DNA from: an uncultured Bacteroidales bacterium
Lineage (GTDB): Bacteria; Bacteroidota; Bacteroidia; Bacteroidales; P3
Assembly: GCA_947168665.1 (NCBI GenBank)
Contig: CAMVMX010000008.1
Location: 62,001-126,000, forward strand
DNA length: 64,000 bases
Reading direction: 5' to 3'
The notes under the pieces are model-generated. The model saw only the letters and a list, made by a program, of their open reading frames with translations, was not told the origin of the DNA and did not search any database. This document shows positions 7,838-16,320 of this stretch, piece by piece. Positions within the stretch are counted from its first letter, which is position 1. Each line of letters starts with the position of its first letter. The translations under genes were made by a program, and so were the position numbers.

Positions 7838-8533
7838 TCAAAGCATCTGAGGGCTGTCTTGCTTCCGAACTCGGCAAAGCATCAACCCATCGCGCAAAGG
7901 TAGGAGAATGTTGTCAACACGGGAGTCGGCAGTGATGCGGCAGTTGAGTTCGTGCAGGGTGCGGGTCTCGCGCTCGCAGCGCAGATGCCCTTGGTTGGCT
8001 TCAGGTTTCTGTTCGTTATCCACCACCCGTCCATACCACAGCATGTTGTCGAACACCATCAATCCGCCTGGTAGCATTTTGGGCAGCAGAAGGTCGTAGT
8101 AAAGGTTGTATTCCTCTTTGTCGGCATCAACAAAAGCCAGGCCTATACCATCGGGGAGGGTGGGGATGATGTCTGCTGCCAGTCCGATGTGGAGCCGGAC
8201 GATGCTTTCGGCACCGGCCATTCGGACATGCTCCCAAATAAGAGGTTCCATCTCCTCGTTGCTCTCAACCAGATGGAGTGTGCCGCAGTTCCCCATGCCG
8301 TGGGCTATGCATGCCCCTCCGTAGCCTGCAAACGAACCTATCTCGACTGCCACACGGGGCTGAATCAGGGTGGCGAGGAGCTGGAGGAAAGCACCCTGAT
8401 AAGGGGTGGAAGCCATGTAGGGATTGGCCGTATGGAGCATCACGGAGCGGTAAACGGCTTCGAGGGCGCAATCGGGGACCGAGGTGTGACGGGCGCAATA
8501 GTCGTTGACAGCGTCTGGGGTTGGCATGGGCAA
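7838..8533 (-). CDS. SAM-dependent O-methyltransferase (caffeoyl-CoA OMT family)
   Basis: 231 residues, the normal length for this family. SAM-binding motif I reads 'RVAVEIGSFAGYGGACIAHG' (about 75-95), followed by the acidic 'HLVESNEEM'. 'IGLAFVDADKEEYNLYYDL' supplies the metal/substrate aspartates (D-A-D-K), and 'GGLMVFDNMLWYGRVVD' matches the family's DNxLWxGxV segment. Bacterial members methylate small catechol-type substrates or, in some cases, tRNA (TrmR-like). It begins 6 bp after ftsK on the same strand, so it is probably co-transcribed with it. The substrate is unknown. Confidence 0.88.
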   Translation of the reverse strand: MPMPTPDAVNDYCARHTSVPDCALEAVYRSVMLHTANPYMASTPYQGAFLQLLATLIQPRVAVEIGSFAGYGGACIAHGMGNCGTLHLVESNEEMEPLIWEHVRMAGAESIVRLHIGLAADIIPTLPDGIGLAFVDADKEEYNLYYDLLLPKMLPGGLMVFDNMLWYGRVVDNEQKPEANQGHLRCERETRTLHELNCRITADSRVDNILLPLRDGLMLCRVRKQDSPQML

Positions 8534-8539
8534 TGGGTG

Positions 8540-10963
8540 CTATAGGCTGCGAAGAATCTCTTCCAGTTGGGCCTCGTCGTGTACCAACACCTCGCGGGCT
8601 TTCGACCCGTTATAGGGGCCTACGATACCAGCGGCCTCCAGTTGGTCGATGATGCGGCCAGCGCGGTTGTACCCAAGCTGTAGTTTGCGTTGTAGCAGTG
8701 AGGTAGAGCCAAATTGGCTGGCCACCACCAGGCGAGCGGCATCGTTGAAGAACTCGTCCTTCTGTTTGGGGTCGAACTCTTTGTTGGGCTCTTCGTTCTC
8801 GTCGAGATATTCGGGCAGGAGGAACCCGTCGGGATACCCCCGTTGGCTGCCTATGAAGTCGGCCAACTGCTCTATCTCGTCGGTCTCGATAAGGGCGCAC
8901 TGGATACGTACCAGGTCGGATCCCGAAAGGGATATAAGCATGTCGCCCCTACCAATCAGGCGCTGGGCGCCGCTGCAGTCGAGAATAGTGCGGGAGTCAA
9001 TGCCACTGGTCACCTTGAAAGCCACGCGCGCGGGGAAATTGGCCTTGATGGTACCCGTGATGATGTTCGTGGTGGGGCGCTGCGTGGCGATGATGAGGTG
9101 TATTCCTACGGCGCGTGCCAGCTGGGCGAGACGGCAGATGGGCATCTCCACCTCTTTGCCCGCCGTCATGATTAGGTCGGCAAACTCGTCAATTACCAGG
9201 ACAATATAGGGTAAATAGCGGTGGTCATTCTCCGGGTTGAGCTGGCGGTGGATAAACTTGTCGTTGTATTCAGTTATTTTGCGTACTCCGGCCTTGCGCA
9301 GCAGGTCGTAGCGCTGGTCCATTTCAATGCAGAGGGAGTTGAGCGTCCGCACCACTTTCTTGACATCGGTGATGATGGCCTCTTCCGAGTCGGGCAGCTT
9401 GGCCAGATAGTGGCGCTCAATTTTGTTGTAGAGCGACAACTCCACTTTCTTGGGGTCGACCATGACGAATTTCAGCTCGGAGGGGTGCTTCTTGAACAAA
9501 AGGGACGCGATGACAGCATTGAGGCCTACCGATTTTCCCGTGCCGGTGGCTCCAGCCATGAGCAGGTGCGGCATCTTGGCCAAGTCGGTGATGAAGGGCT
9601 CGTTGCTGATAGTTTTGCCAAAAGCGATAGGCAGCTCCATCTTTCCGCTGTTGCGGAAGGCGTCGCAGTCCAGCATACTTTTCATCGAAACAATCTGCGG
9701 CTTGGCATTGGGCACTTCGATTCCCACAGTGCCTTTGCCAGGAATAGGGGCTATGATGCGGATGCCGAGGGCCGAGAGACTGAGGGCTATGTCATCCTCC
9801 AGACTCTTGATTTTCGAAATGCGGATGCCGGGAGCCGGCTTGATTTCGTATAGGGTGACGGTCGGTCCGGGCGAGGCTGTGATTTCCACTATCTCGATAT
9901 TGTAGTTGCGCAGGGTCTCGACAATATGGTCCTTGTTGGCCACCAGCTCCTCCTTGGTCACTTTCACGTTCCGGGTTTCCCAGTCGGTGAGGAGGTCGGT
10001 CGTGGGCATGATGTATTGTTTCAAGTCGAGGTGAGGGTCGTAGAGCTCGTCGATGGTGTAGTGGTGCGAGGTGTGTACATTCTCAAATTCCGAATAGCGG
10101 TTCGGCTCCTCCTCTTCTTTGGCGGTGGCCTCGTCGACGGTGTCTGTGATGGTGAAAGCAGGCTCGCTGGTCGGAATTGTGGGCTTGGCTTCGGCCTCGT
10201 CGTTGGCAGCATCCTGTTTGCGGGCGCGCTGGTTGATGCGGCTGAACTCGTCGTCAATCGAGAATGTCACTTGGTCCGGATTACTGTCCGCTTGCTTTTC
10301 GGCCTCTTTGGCTGTGCTCAGCGGGACCGTCTCGGCCTTGGAGGACTCGTCCTCTTCTGTTGCGGGGGTGTCTTTAGGCTTGGGGGCTGGGATGATGTGC
10401 TTGATTTCGGCAAGGTTGATGTTCACTTTTGGCGGACGGATACGCACTTTGTGTACTACCACAAGATATACAATGGCCAGGAATGCAAACAGCACCAGCG
10501 TACCCCACCTGATGAGGTGATAGCAGCTGTGGGCTATAAAGTCGCCGGTGACACCGACATAGTTGCCCATCGCGATGTCGTCCTTGCCCCAAAGCCCGAA
10601 GCAGTATCCCAACACCGACGAAAGCCACACCATCCAGAAAAGTGTGCTCCACAGCGTTTTGTTCCACGGCAATAGATTTTTCCCCCACAGCCGGGTGCCG
10701 TAGAGGAACAGCAAGAAGGCAATTCCGTAAGACGCAATGCCGAAGGTGTTCTGCACTGTCAACTTGGAGATATGGAACCCAAGTGCGCCGAGCCAGTTGT
10801 TGTGCGATGGCCAGGAGATAAAAAATGAGGTCATCGCCACAACAAGGAAGCACGCGAATAGTATGTAGCAGGCCCCGCGCAGTTTGCGGCACTGCTGGGT
10901 GCGCCAGTACTCGACAAAGCGGCTGGTGGGGCGGACGGTTTTGTGGTTTTTCTTTTTGGCCAT
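8540..10963 (-). CDS. ftsK: DNA translocase FtsK/SpoIIIE
   Basis: 807 residues, normal for Bacteroidetes FtsK. Four N-terminal transmembrane helices (about 30-175) anchor it at the division septum. An acidic Pro/Glu-rich linker (about 190-300) leads to the motor. Walker A is 'AGATGTGKSVGLN' near 470 and Walker B 'IVLVIDEFADLIM' near 590, with the following 'RAVGIHLIIATQRP'. The C-terminal winged-helix gamma domain ('LLQRKLQLGYNRAGRIIDQLE') reads the polar DNA motifs that guide pumping toward dif. It clears chromosome ends during division and activates XerCD. An O-methyltransferase gene follows 6 bp downstream. Confidence 0.97.
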   Translation of the reverse strand: MAKKKNHKTVRPTSRFVEYWRTQQCRKLRGACYILFACFLVVAMTSFFISWPSHNNWLGALGFHISKLTVQNTFGIASYGIAFLLFLYGTRLWGKNLLPWNKTLWSTLFWMVWLSSVLGYCFGLWGKDDIAMGNYVGVTGDFIAHSCYHLIRWGTLVLFAFLAIVYLVVVHKVRIRPPKVNINLAEIKHIIPAPKPKDTPATEEDESSKAETVPLSTAKEAEKQADSNPDQVTFSIDDEFSRINQRARKQDAANDEAEAKPTIPTSEPAFTITDTVDEATAKEEEEPNRYSEFENVHTSHHYTIDELYDPHLDLKQYIMPTTDLLTDWETRNVKVTKEELVANKDHIVETLRNYNIEIVEITASPGPTVTLYEIKPAPGIRISKIKSLEDDIALSLSALGIRIIAPIPGKGTVGIEVPNAKPQIVSMKSMLDCDAFRNSGKMELPIAFGKTISNEPFITDLAKMPHLLMAGATGTGKSVGLNAVIASLLFKKHPSELKFVMVDPKKVELSLYNKIERHYLAKLPDSEEAIITDVKKVVRTLNSLCIEMDQRYDLLRKAGVRKITEYNDKFIHRQLNPENDHRYLPYIVLVIDEFADLIMTAGKEVEMPICRLAQLARAVGIHLIIATQRPTTNIITGTIKANFPARVAFKVTSGIDSRTILDCSGAQRLIGRGDMLISLSGSDLVRIQCALIETDEIEQLADFIGSQRGYPDGFLLPEYLDENEEPNKEFDPKQKDEFFNDAARLVVASQFGSTSLLQRKLQLGYNRAGRIIDQLEAAGIVGPYNGSKAREVLVHDEAQLEEILRSL

Positions 10964-11100
10964 TGTAGTATGGTATGTGGATGGGTTCTGTTTCTATGTC
11001 GCATCGCGCCGGATGCTCTTAGTGCTTTGGCCCGTTGGCCTTTTGTGGTGCGGGCATTACTCTGTTTGTGTCGGTTTGCTACACAGCGGTCTTGTTGAAA

Positions 11101-11138
11101 ATTGAGAGTTGAAAAAAACTACTTTTTCAACTCTCAAT
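11101..11138. terminator. 16-bp perfect hairpin between the 11165 gene and ftsK
   Basis: Arms 11101-11116 (ATTGAGAGTTGAAAAA) and 11123-11138 are perfectly complementary, with a 6-nt loop AACTAC. It starts 26 bp past the stop of the minus-strand gene at 11165. The A/U-rich top of the stem is symmetric, so it could act in either direction, but there is no clear U-tract. Confidence 0.6.
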
Positions 11139-11164
11139 CTATTGCGGTCAGTCTGTCCGATGGC

Positions 11165-11884
11165 TTATTCCTCGAGCAGCTCGATGGCATCCTTCAGCTC
11201 GTTGCGGAAGGTCTCAAACTCTTCGCCCGAAGCGTCTTTGTAGCCCGCAGGCAGCAGCATGTCGACATCCTTCACCTTGCCTTTCACCACCTCGACAGCA
11301 GTATAGGTGATGGCGCGGCCTTCGCCCAGTTCCTGGGTGTAGACAAAGGGGAATCCCTTCACGCTGCCCAGTACCATGCAGTATTCGGGGCCAATCTCAG
11401 TGCTGTACCAGCAGGTGACGGGGTTGTCCTCGCCTTGCTCGTCGTAGCGGTGCATAATCATTTTGTGGACGGTGTATCCTAGCATTTCTTTGGTCTCGTC
11501 GACATTCTCGTAATAGAAGTGGCCGGCCTCTTGGTCTACGAGGTAGAGGCTGTCCATCTCCTCTTTGGTCTGCTCGCCGCGGACGATGAATTTGCCGTCG
11601 CCGGTGTAGGTCTCCAGCTCAATGCCGTTGGCGGCAAGATAGCTGATGGCCTGGCTGAAGTCGATGGCTTGGGCCAATTTCAGTCCATTCTGGATAGACT
11701 GCCCCAGAAGCAGCTGGTTGTCGTACACTTTAATCTCGATGCTGGCCTGTTCCGGGGGGATGGGCACATCCACCTTTCCCGTGCTCTCGATTTTGTATTT
11801 TACGATACCGCGGAAATTGTTCTGGGCCATGACTCCCCCAAGGGTCAACAGCATGACGGCTGTTGCAAGAATGATTTTTTTCAT
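11165..11884 (-). CDS. Secreted GLPGLI/DUF4412-like protein
   Basis: 239 residues. A signal peptide (KIILATAVMLLTLGGVMAQ) precedes 'NFRGIVKYKIESTG', the strand pattern that opens GLPGLI and DUF4412 proteins. The middle contains 'MLGYTVHKMIMHRYDEQ', 'TCWYSTEIGPEYCM' and 'KGFPFVYTQ', which align in order with the family's 'GY..KA', 'WYT.EIP' and 'GLPGLI' positions, although the GLPGLI signature itself is not conserved. The C-terminus is acidic. Such proteins are exported and of unknown function in Bacteroidetes. It appears to be a single-gene unit bounded by the 11101 hairpin. The family assignment is tentative. Confidence 0.6.
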   Translation of the reverse strand: MKKIILATAVMLLTLGGVMAQNNFRGIVKYKIESTGKVDVPIPPEQASIEIKVYDNQLLLGQSIQNGLKLAQAIDFSQAISYLAANGIELETYTGDGKFIVRGEQTKEEMDSLYLVDQEAGHFYYENVDETKEMLGYTVHKMIMHRYDEQGEDNPVTCWYSTEIGPEYCMVLGSVKGFPFVYTQELGEGRAITYTAVEVVKGKVKDVDMLLPAGYKDASGEEFETFRNELKDAIELLEE

Positions 11885-12007
11885 TGTTGGTGTTTGCTTT
11901 TTGCTTAGACTTGTCCGGTCAGCCGGACGCTCGTTGTTAATATATCGCTTCCTGTAACGGACTTTGCTCTGTTTTATTATGTGGGCGTGTAAAAAAGATG
12001 CGCCGTC

Positions 12008-12370
12008 TCACCATCCCTGCGGCAGCACCACGTTGGGCAGCATGTGCGCGTCGGCAAAGAGGGGGGCTATTTCCCCCTCGCTGAATCCGGCTATGCCGCA
12101 CCCGATGCGCGTAACATAAAAAGTCAGCTCAGGGTGGCTCTGGGCGAAGGTGACAAAATCGTCTACATAAGGCTTTATAGTGTCCACACCCCCCTGCATG
12201 GTGGGTATGGCATAGCTCTGCCCTTGCAGCCCCACCCCTTGTCCAAAAACGGCTCCGAACCGCTCGTATGCCATCCGTGCGGCCCCGCCATGATGCAGGC
12301 CGGCCAGATTGCTGCCGAACACAAATACCTCATTCGGCTTCAGGTGGGTGATAAACTCAGGGGTATGCAT
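12008..12370 (-). CDS. Small macro-like (A1pp-type) protein
   Basis: 120 residues. 'EVFVFGSNLAGLHHGGAARM' opens the domain, where the G-S-N and G-G-A-A residues resemble the macro-domain loop that holds ADP-ribose. 'YAIPTMQGGVDTIKPYVDDF' and 'YVTRIGCGIAGFSEGEIAPLF' continue the fold. Stand-alone proteins of this kind are common in gut bacteria and phages and are annotated only as hypothetical or macro-like. It lies 28 bp downstream of the caspase-like gene on the same strand, so the two may be co-transcribed. ADP-ribose binding is a family-based guess. Confidence 0.7.
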   Translation of the reverse strand: MHTPEFITHLKPNEVFVFGSNLAGLHHGGAARMAYERFGAVFGQGVGLQGQSYAIPTMQGGVDTIKPYVDDFVTFAQSHPELTFYVTRIGCGIAGFSEGEIAPLFADAHMLPNVVLPQGW

Positions 12371-12398
12371 ATCGCGTTGGTTGAATAGGGGCGGACGG

Positions 12399-14114
12399 TT
12401 AGTTATTGATGAATGTGCGGGTACCCCAGTTCTCGCCCAGCTTGCCGCCGATAATCATGCTCGGTTCCTGCAGCTTGCCTTGTAGCGACGATTCATACGC
12501 CTGGTTCTTGGTGACATTGTTGAAGAGGTCCTGGAAGGTAATCTCGCCGCGCGAGTATTTCAGCTCTTTCAGAATATAGTAGGTGAAGAACCCGTGATGC
12601 TGGTCGATGAATGAGTAGGCGGTCTTGTCGCCGTCGGCTGCCATAAAGATGACAATATCGCTCCGCACGCGCGGAGTGCGGTAGCGCTTAGTCTCTTTCT
12701 TGATGGTGAAGAAAGGCTTGCCGCTGCGCTGTATGCCGTCGAAACTGGCGTCGATGATGAATGTGTAGCTCAGGGCTTCCACGCGGTTGAACCATCCCGT
12801 CAGGGTGTCGAATGAGATGCACTGCTCCAGCAGCTTCTCGGCGTCGCCGCCCTTGAGTACGATGTCCTCAGGCAGGGCGCCCGTCTTGCTGCGGAAAGCG
12901 CGTATGCGGCTCACGTCGACCCCGCTGGGCATGAGGTGGGGAGCCCACTTCTGGTTCGACACTCCGTGTCCGGCATAGTAGATGATGATGTGTACATCGC
13001 CATTCTGGGCTTTGATGATGTCCTTCAGCCAGTGGATGCCTTCGTCGTAAATCTCCTGCCGGCCGGCATTGTGCAGCACCTTCACATGGCGTGTGGGGAT
13101 GCCCAGTGTGTGGACAAAGTATTCGTGCAGCACATCGCCGTCGTTGGTGGCAAAGTCGCAGTTGGGCAGCGGTGCGGTGTATTCCTCTTCGGCAATGATG
13201 AGTGCGTAGGTCTTGCTGTTGCTGTTCTCCTCGCGGTGGGGGATGTTGAAGTCTACATACTCGTCGTTCAGCAGGGCGGCCTCAAGGCTTTTGGCTTGGT
13301 TGTCGAAAGCCCCGTGCACCACAATTTCAAGGCTCGAGCGGCGGTAGTGAGGGCCCGTCATGTCGAAACAGCGGGTGGTGTGGCGGTACTCGTTGGTGGT
13401 CTTTTTCAGTCCGGCGACGTTCTCCTCCAGATAGCTCTGCACGCTGCGGGCGCGGACATAGGCCAGCTGCGCGTTGGTGGTGATGCCGTCTTTCTGGTCG
13501 ACTGAAATGCGGACGTTCTCGTCGTTGAAGGTGGCGGGCATGTAGCGGAAGTCGCCATATTCGCCTTTATATTCGATATGGGTGATTTCGGCGGCGTCGG
13601 TGGTGGAGTTGATGGTGATGGTGGTCTTGCGTCCGGGGGCGAAGATGTCGCTCATCTCTTCGTCAATCATGGTGCGGGTCAGGTTGCAGATGGCGCGGCA
13701 CGAGTTGGAGCTGCTCCACAGGTAGGCTGCCGACGGGTAGTCGTCCTCCGTCCCCTCGAAGTGGTGGCAGTTGTAGGATATGTTGTAGACGAAGTTGATC
13801 TCCGGCTGTCCCTCCTCGGTGGTGTCCTCCCGCACCTCGGTGGTGATGCGGACGAAGGTCTCGTCGTACAGTTTCTCGGCGTTGGGCAGGTTGATGAGCA
13901 TCTGGTGGATTTGCTTGTTCATCTGTTTCTCGCGTTGCTTGACGTTCTGGCGCAGGCGCTTGAGGATGAAGGAGTGGATGTCGTCGTTGTATTGGTGCTC
14001 GGTCTGGGGCGACGACGAAGGTTCCTGGGCCTGTGTGCTTTCAGGGGTGGCAACAAGCATGGCCAACAGTGCGAACAGCACGATGCCATGGCGATACTGA
14101 CGTGTGGTTTTCAT
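12399..14114 (-). CDS. Secreted caspase-fold (C14) protein with Cys-to-Ser active site
   Basis: 571 residues from the ATG at 14114 (MKTTRQYRHG); an ATG at 14138 adds eight residues ahead of the signal peptide. The signal segment is 'IVLFALLAMLVATPESTQAQ'. A middle region (about 190-270) has 'AQLAYVRARSVQSYLEENV' and 'RRSSLEIVVHGAF', similar to OmpA-like domains. The C-terminal caspase domain starts at 'KTYALIIAEEEYT'. The His loop is intact ('IIIYYAGHG', about 382), but the Cys loop, normally DACFSG or similar, reads 'IIDASFDG': codon AGT at 12744-12746, residue about 457. It is therefore probably not an active cysteine protease. Downstream parts ('FMAADGDKTAYSF', 'GFFTYYILKEL') are well kept, so the fold seems maintained. 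Confidence 0.8.
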   Translation of the reverse strand: MKTTRQYRHGIVLFALLAMLVATPESTQAQEPSSSPQTEHQYNDDIHSFILKRLRQNVKQREKQMNKQIHQMLINLPNAEKLYDETFVRITTEVREDTTEEGQPEINFVYNISYNCHHFEGTEDDYPSAAYLWSSSNSCRAICNLTRTMIDEEMSDIFAPGRKTTITINSTTDAAEITHIEYKGEYGDFRYMPATFNDENVRISVDQKDGITTNAQLAYVRARSVQSYLEENVAGLKKTTNEYRHTTRCFDMTGPHYRRSSLEIVVHGAFDNQAKSLEAALLNDEYVDFNIPHREENSNSKTYALIIAEEEYTAPLPNCDFATNDGDVLHEYFVHTLGIPTRHVKVLHNAGRQEIYDEGIHWLKDIIKAQNGDVHIIIYYAGHGVSNQKWAPHLMPSGVDVSRIRAFRSKTGALPEDIVLKGGDAEKLLEQCISFDTLTGWFNRVEALSYTFIIDASFDGIQRSGKPFFTIKKETKRYRTPRVRSDIVIFMAADGDKTAYSFIDQHHGFFTYYILKELKYSRGEITFQDLFNNVTKNQAYESSLQGKLQEPSMIIGGKLGENWGTRTFINN

Positions 14115-14142
14115 TGCGCAATAGATATTATTTTTCAAATTG

Positions 14143-14150
14143 CAAAATTA
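14143..14150 (-). promoter_or_regulatory. -7 box of the caspase-like gene
   Basis: Minus-strand TAATTTTG fits the TAnnTTTG consensus and lies about 30 bp upstream of the ATG at 14114. No clear -33 TTTG is visible. Confidence 0.5.
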
Positions 14151-14557
14151 TACCTTTTTATTGGAACGGAAAGCCTCTGCGCCGAAAAATAATCAACGCC
14201 TTAATGTTGAAAAGCCCTGACCCGTTGGCGTTCCCGCCGTGGTGCGGGGGATGGGGCGGATTGTGCGTTGTGTGGCGGGCGTGGCAGCGAATGGATGCCA
14301 GATGGCCGCTGTCAGCGGCGGCGCGGAGGGGTTGTTGCCGCCGGGGCTGGTGTCGCCGCGCGGCTGGATGATTGTCCGTGGCGGATGGCGGCGCGGCGGA
14401 ACCGCGAAACTCCTGTCGGCCCGGGCGGCATGGGTCGCCCCGGCTCCGCTCGTTGGCCGCCATTCATTTCTCATTCCGTCATTATTTCATCGGACGGCGT
14501 GGGGCAATTGGGTGCCTGCGGAGTGGCGTTTTGGGGCGGAGGAAGCGGAGTGAGGGG
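14151..14557. other. GC-rich gap without a recognisable gene
   Basis: About 400 bp of very GC-rich sequence between the caspase promoter and the 3' end of rseC. Several frames are open on both strands, but only because stops are rare at this composition; their translations are Arg/Pro/Ala-rich and look non-coding. It contains CCCGTTGGC and TGGTGCGGG, a pair also seen in the gap at 11030-11055. Confidence 0.5.
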
Positions 14558-14974
14558 TTAGTCGGCTTTTTCGAGACGGAAGGTGAATCTTTGCTGCAGG
14601 CGGTTGCGCGAGAGGTAGAGTACGAGGGTGTAGAGGCCGATGACGGCGAGGGATGCGAGGGCTACCCACAGTTCGGGGAGGCGGAGGGTGTAGAGGGTGG
14701 CGAAGGTGGCCAGGATGAGGACGGCGGGAAGGATGTAGGCGATGAGGACTGCCAGCAGGCCGCGGCCTGAGTTGATGATTACGGTTACGGGGTCGCCGGG
14801 GTTGTAGTTCTGCCACTGGGGGGTGGTGATGTCGACGGTCTTGTCTTTCTTTTCGGCGAAGGTGCAGCGGGCGTGTGCCTCGCACGAGGCGCAGGCGCTG
14901 ACTACTTGCATCTTTACTTGGACGGTTCCTTGCTGCGAGCTGATTACGATGCCGGGGTGTGTGACTTGTTGCAT
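14558..14974 (-). CDS. rseC: RseC/MucC-family membrane protein
   Basis: 138 residues, the usual size. The N-terminal domain has the Cys cluster 'SACASCEAHARCTF' (about 26-40), which fits the redox-active or Fe-S region of RseC. 'YNPGDPVTVII' precedes two transmembrane helices (about 72-92 and 98-118), and the C-terminus is basic. RseC proteins help keep SoxR reduced in enterobacteria; in Bacteroidetes they often sit in front of the Rnf complex, but no rnf genes follow here. It is the last of a long same-strand run that starts at moxR, 43 bp after the WG-repeat gene. Confidence 0.85.
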   Translation of the reverse strand: MQQVTHPGIVISSQQGTVQVKMQVVSACASCEAHARCTFAEKKDKTVDITTPQWQNYNPGDPVTVIINSGRGLLAVLIAYILPAVLILATFATLYTLRLPELWVALASLAVIGLYTLVLYLSRNRLQQRFTFRLEKAD

Positions 14975-15017
14975 GGGGGTTGGGTTTGTGGGTGGACGGA
15001 CGGCTGGAAGGCGGGGG

Positions 15018-16295
15018 TCAGCGCCAGGATTTGGGTGCGTTTTTGCAGTTTTTGACGCAGCGCCCTTCGGTGTTCATTTTGTGGATTTCGCCTTTGTAGG
15101 ATACTTCGGCGCGGCCGTATTTGAAGGGTGAGGCGATGTCGAAGACGGGCGGGATGTAGAAATCGCCTTTGGTGTCAATGTAGCCCCAGGCGCCCACGTA
15201 GACGGGGGCGAGGCCTTCGGAGAATTGGTAGGCGTTGGAGAAGCTGGGGTAGATGACTGGGCGGCCTTCGATGTCGACGTAGCCGTAGAGTTTGTTTTTC
15301 TCGATGAGGGCGAGGCCGTCGTGGTAGATGTAGGCTTCGGCGCGGTAGCCGCTGTTGTCGTACTCGATGGGGAGTACGACGCGGCCGGTGCGGTCGATGA
15401 TGCCCCATTTTTTGCCGATGGCGACGAAGGTGCGGCCGTCGTGGAAGAGGCCGGCGCGGTCGTATTGGCAGGGGATGACGAGGTTGCCGTCGGGGTCGAG
15501 GTAGCCGTATTTGCCGTCGCGGGCCACGAGGATGCGGTCTTCGTTGCGGCCTTCGACTTGGGTGTAGACGGGCATGGTGAGCTGGCGGAAGTGGTTGTCG
15601 TAGAGGGCCAGGCCGTTGTCGTCGCCCGCAAAGAGGCACCCTTGGTACATGGAGGTGAGGATTTCGTATTTGATGGGGAAGACTACCTGTCCGCTGCGGT
15701 CGATCATGCCGTAGCGGTCGTAGGCTTTGACGACGGCGAATCCTTCGTAGAAGGGGAAGGCGTATTGGAATTGGGGCTGGATGACCATGCGCCCTTCGTG
15801 GTCGATGAAGCCGTAGGCCACCACGTTGGTGTCGACCCAGTCGGCCACGACGGCCAGCCCTTCGTTGAAGGAGGAGGCAGCCGGATAGCGGATGGGGATG
15901 CGGGGGTTGCCGAGGGTGTCGTAGTAGCCGAAGAGGCTGTCTTTCTGCACGAGGATGAGGCCGTCGGTGGGGTAGCCCACTTCGTGGTAGCGGCAGGGGA
16001 TGATTTCGACGCCGTCGCGGTTGATGAGTCCGCAGCTGTCGTAGTCGAGGTAGACTTTGCAGTAGTCGCCGTGGAAGTGGTCGACAAACATGTATTTGTT
16101 GGGGACGATAATGGTGCCGTCCTCGCGTTTGAAGCCGAAGCGGTCGCCGTCCTGGGTGGTCTGGATTCCGTTGATGAAGACGAGTTCGCAGCCGCAGGCT
16201 TCGTCGTCGACGTATTCGACTTTGTCGGTTTCTTCCTGGGCGCGGAGGGCCGGGGCCAGGAGTGCCAGGATGAGAATCAGGTACAGTCTTTTCAT
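15018..16295 (-). CDS. Secreted WG-repeat protein
   Basis: 425 residues. A signal peptide (LYLILILALLAPALRAQ) is followed by about ten tandem WG-type repeats, each containing a core like 'YGFIDHEGRMVIQPQFQ', 'YGYLDPDGNLVIPCQYD' or 'WGIIDRTGRVVLPIEYD'. The repeats run almost the whole length and probably form an extended beta solenoid for protein binding in the periplasm or at the surface. Six or more cysteines are scattered at the two ends. It lies 25 bp after batE, so it may be an added member of the Bat operon. No specific function is known for this family. Confidence 0.9.
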   Translation of the reverse strand: MKRLYLILILALLAPALRAQEETDKVEYVDDEACGCELVFINGIQTTQDGDRFGFKREDGTIIVPNKYMFVDHFHGDYCKVYLDYDSCGLINRDGVEIIPCRYHEVGYPTDGLILVQKDSLFGYYDTLGNPRIPIRYPAASSFNEGLAVVADWVDTNVVAYGFIDHEGRMVIQPQFQYAFPFYEGFAVVKAYDRYGMIDRSGQVVFPIKYEILTSMYQGCLFAGDDNGLALYDNHFRQLTMPVYTQVEGRNEDRILVARDGKYGYLDPDGNLVIPCQYDRAGLFHDGRTFVAIGKKWGIIDRTGRVVLPIEYDNSGYRAEAYIYHDGLALIEKNKLYGYVDIEGRPVIYPSFSNAYQFSEGLAPVYVGAWGYIDTKGDFYIPPVFDIASPFKYGRAEVSYKGEIHKMNTEGRCVKNCKNAPKSWR

Positions 16296-16320
16296 GATTT
16301 TGTTGGTTTTGGGTGTTGGG

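Noticed and set aside
14193-14553. Several 90-100-codon frames in the GC-rich gap before rseC
   Set aside because: Frames are open on both strands at once, are Arg/Pro/Ala-rich, and have no homology pattern I can recognise.
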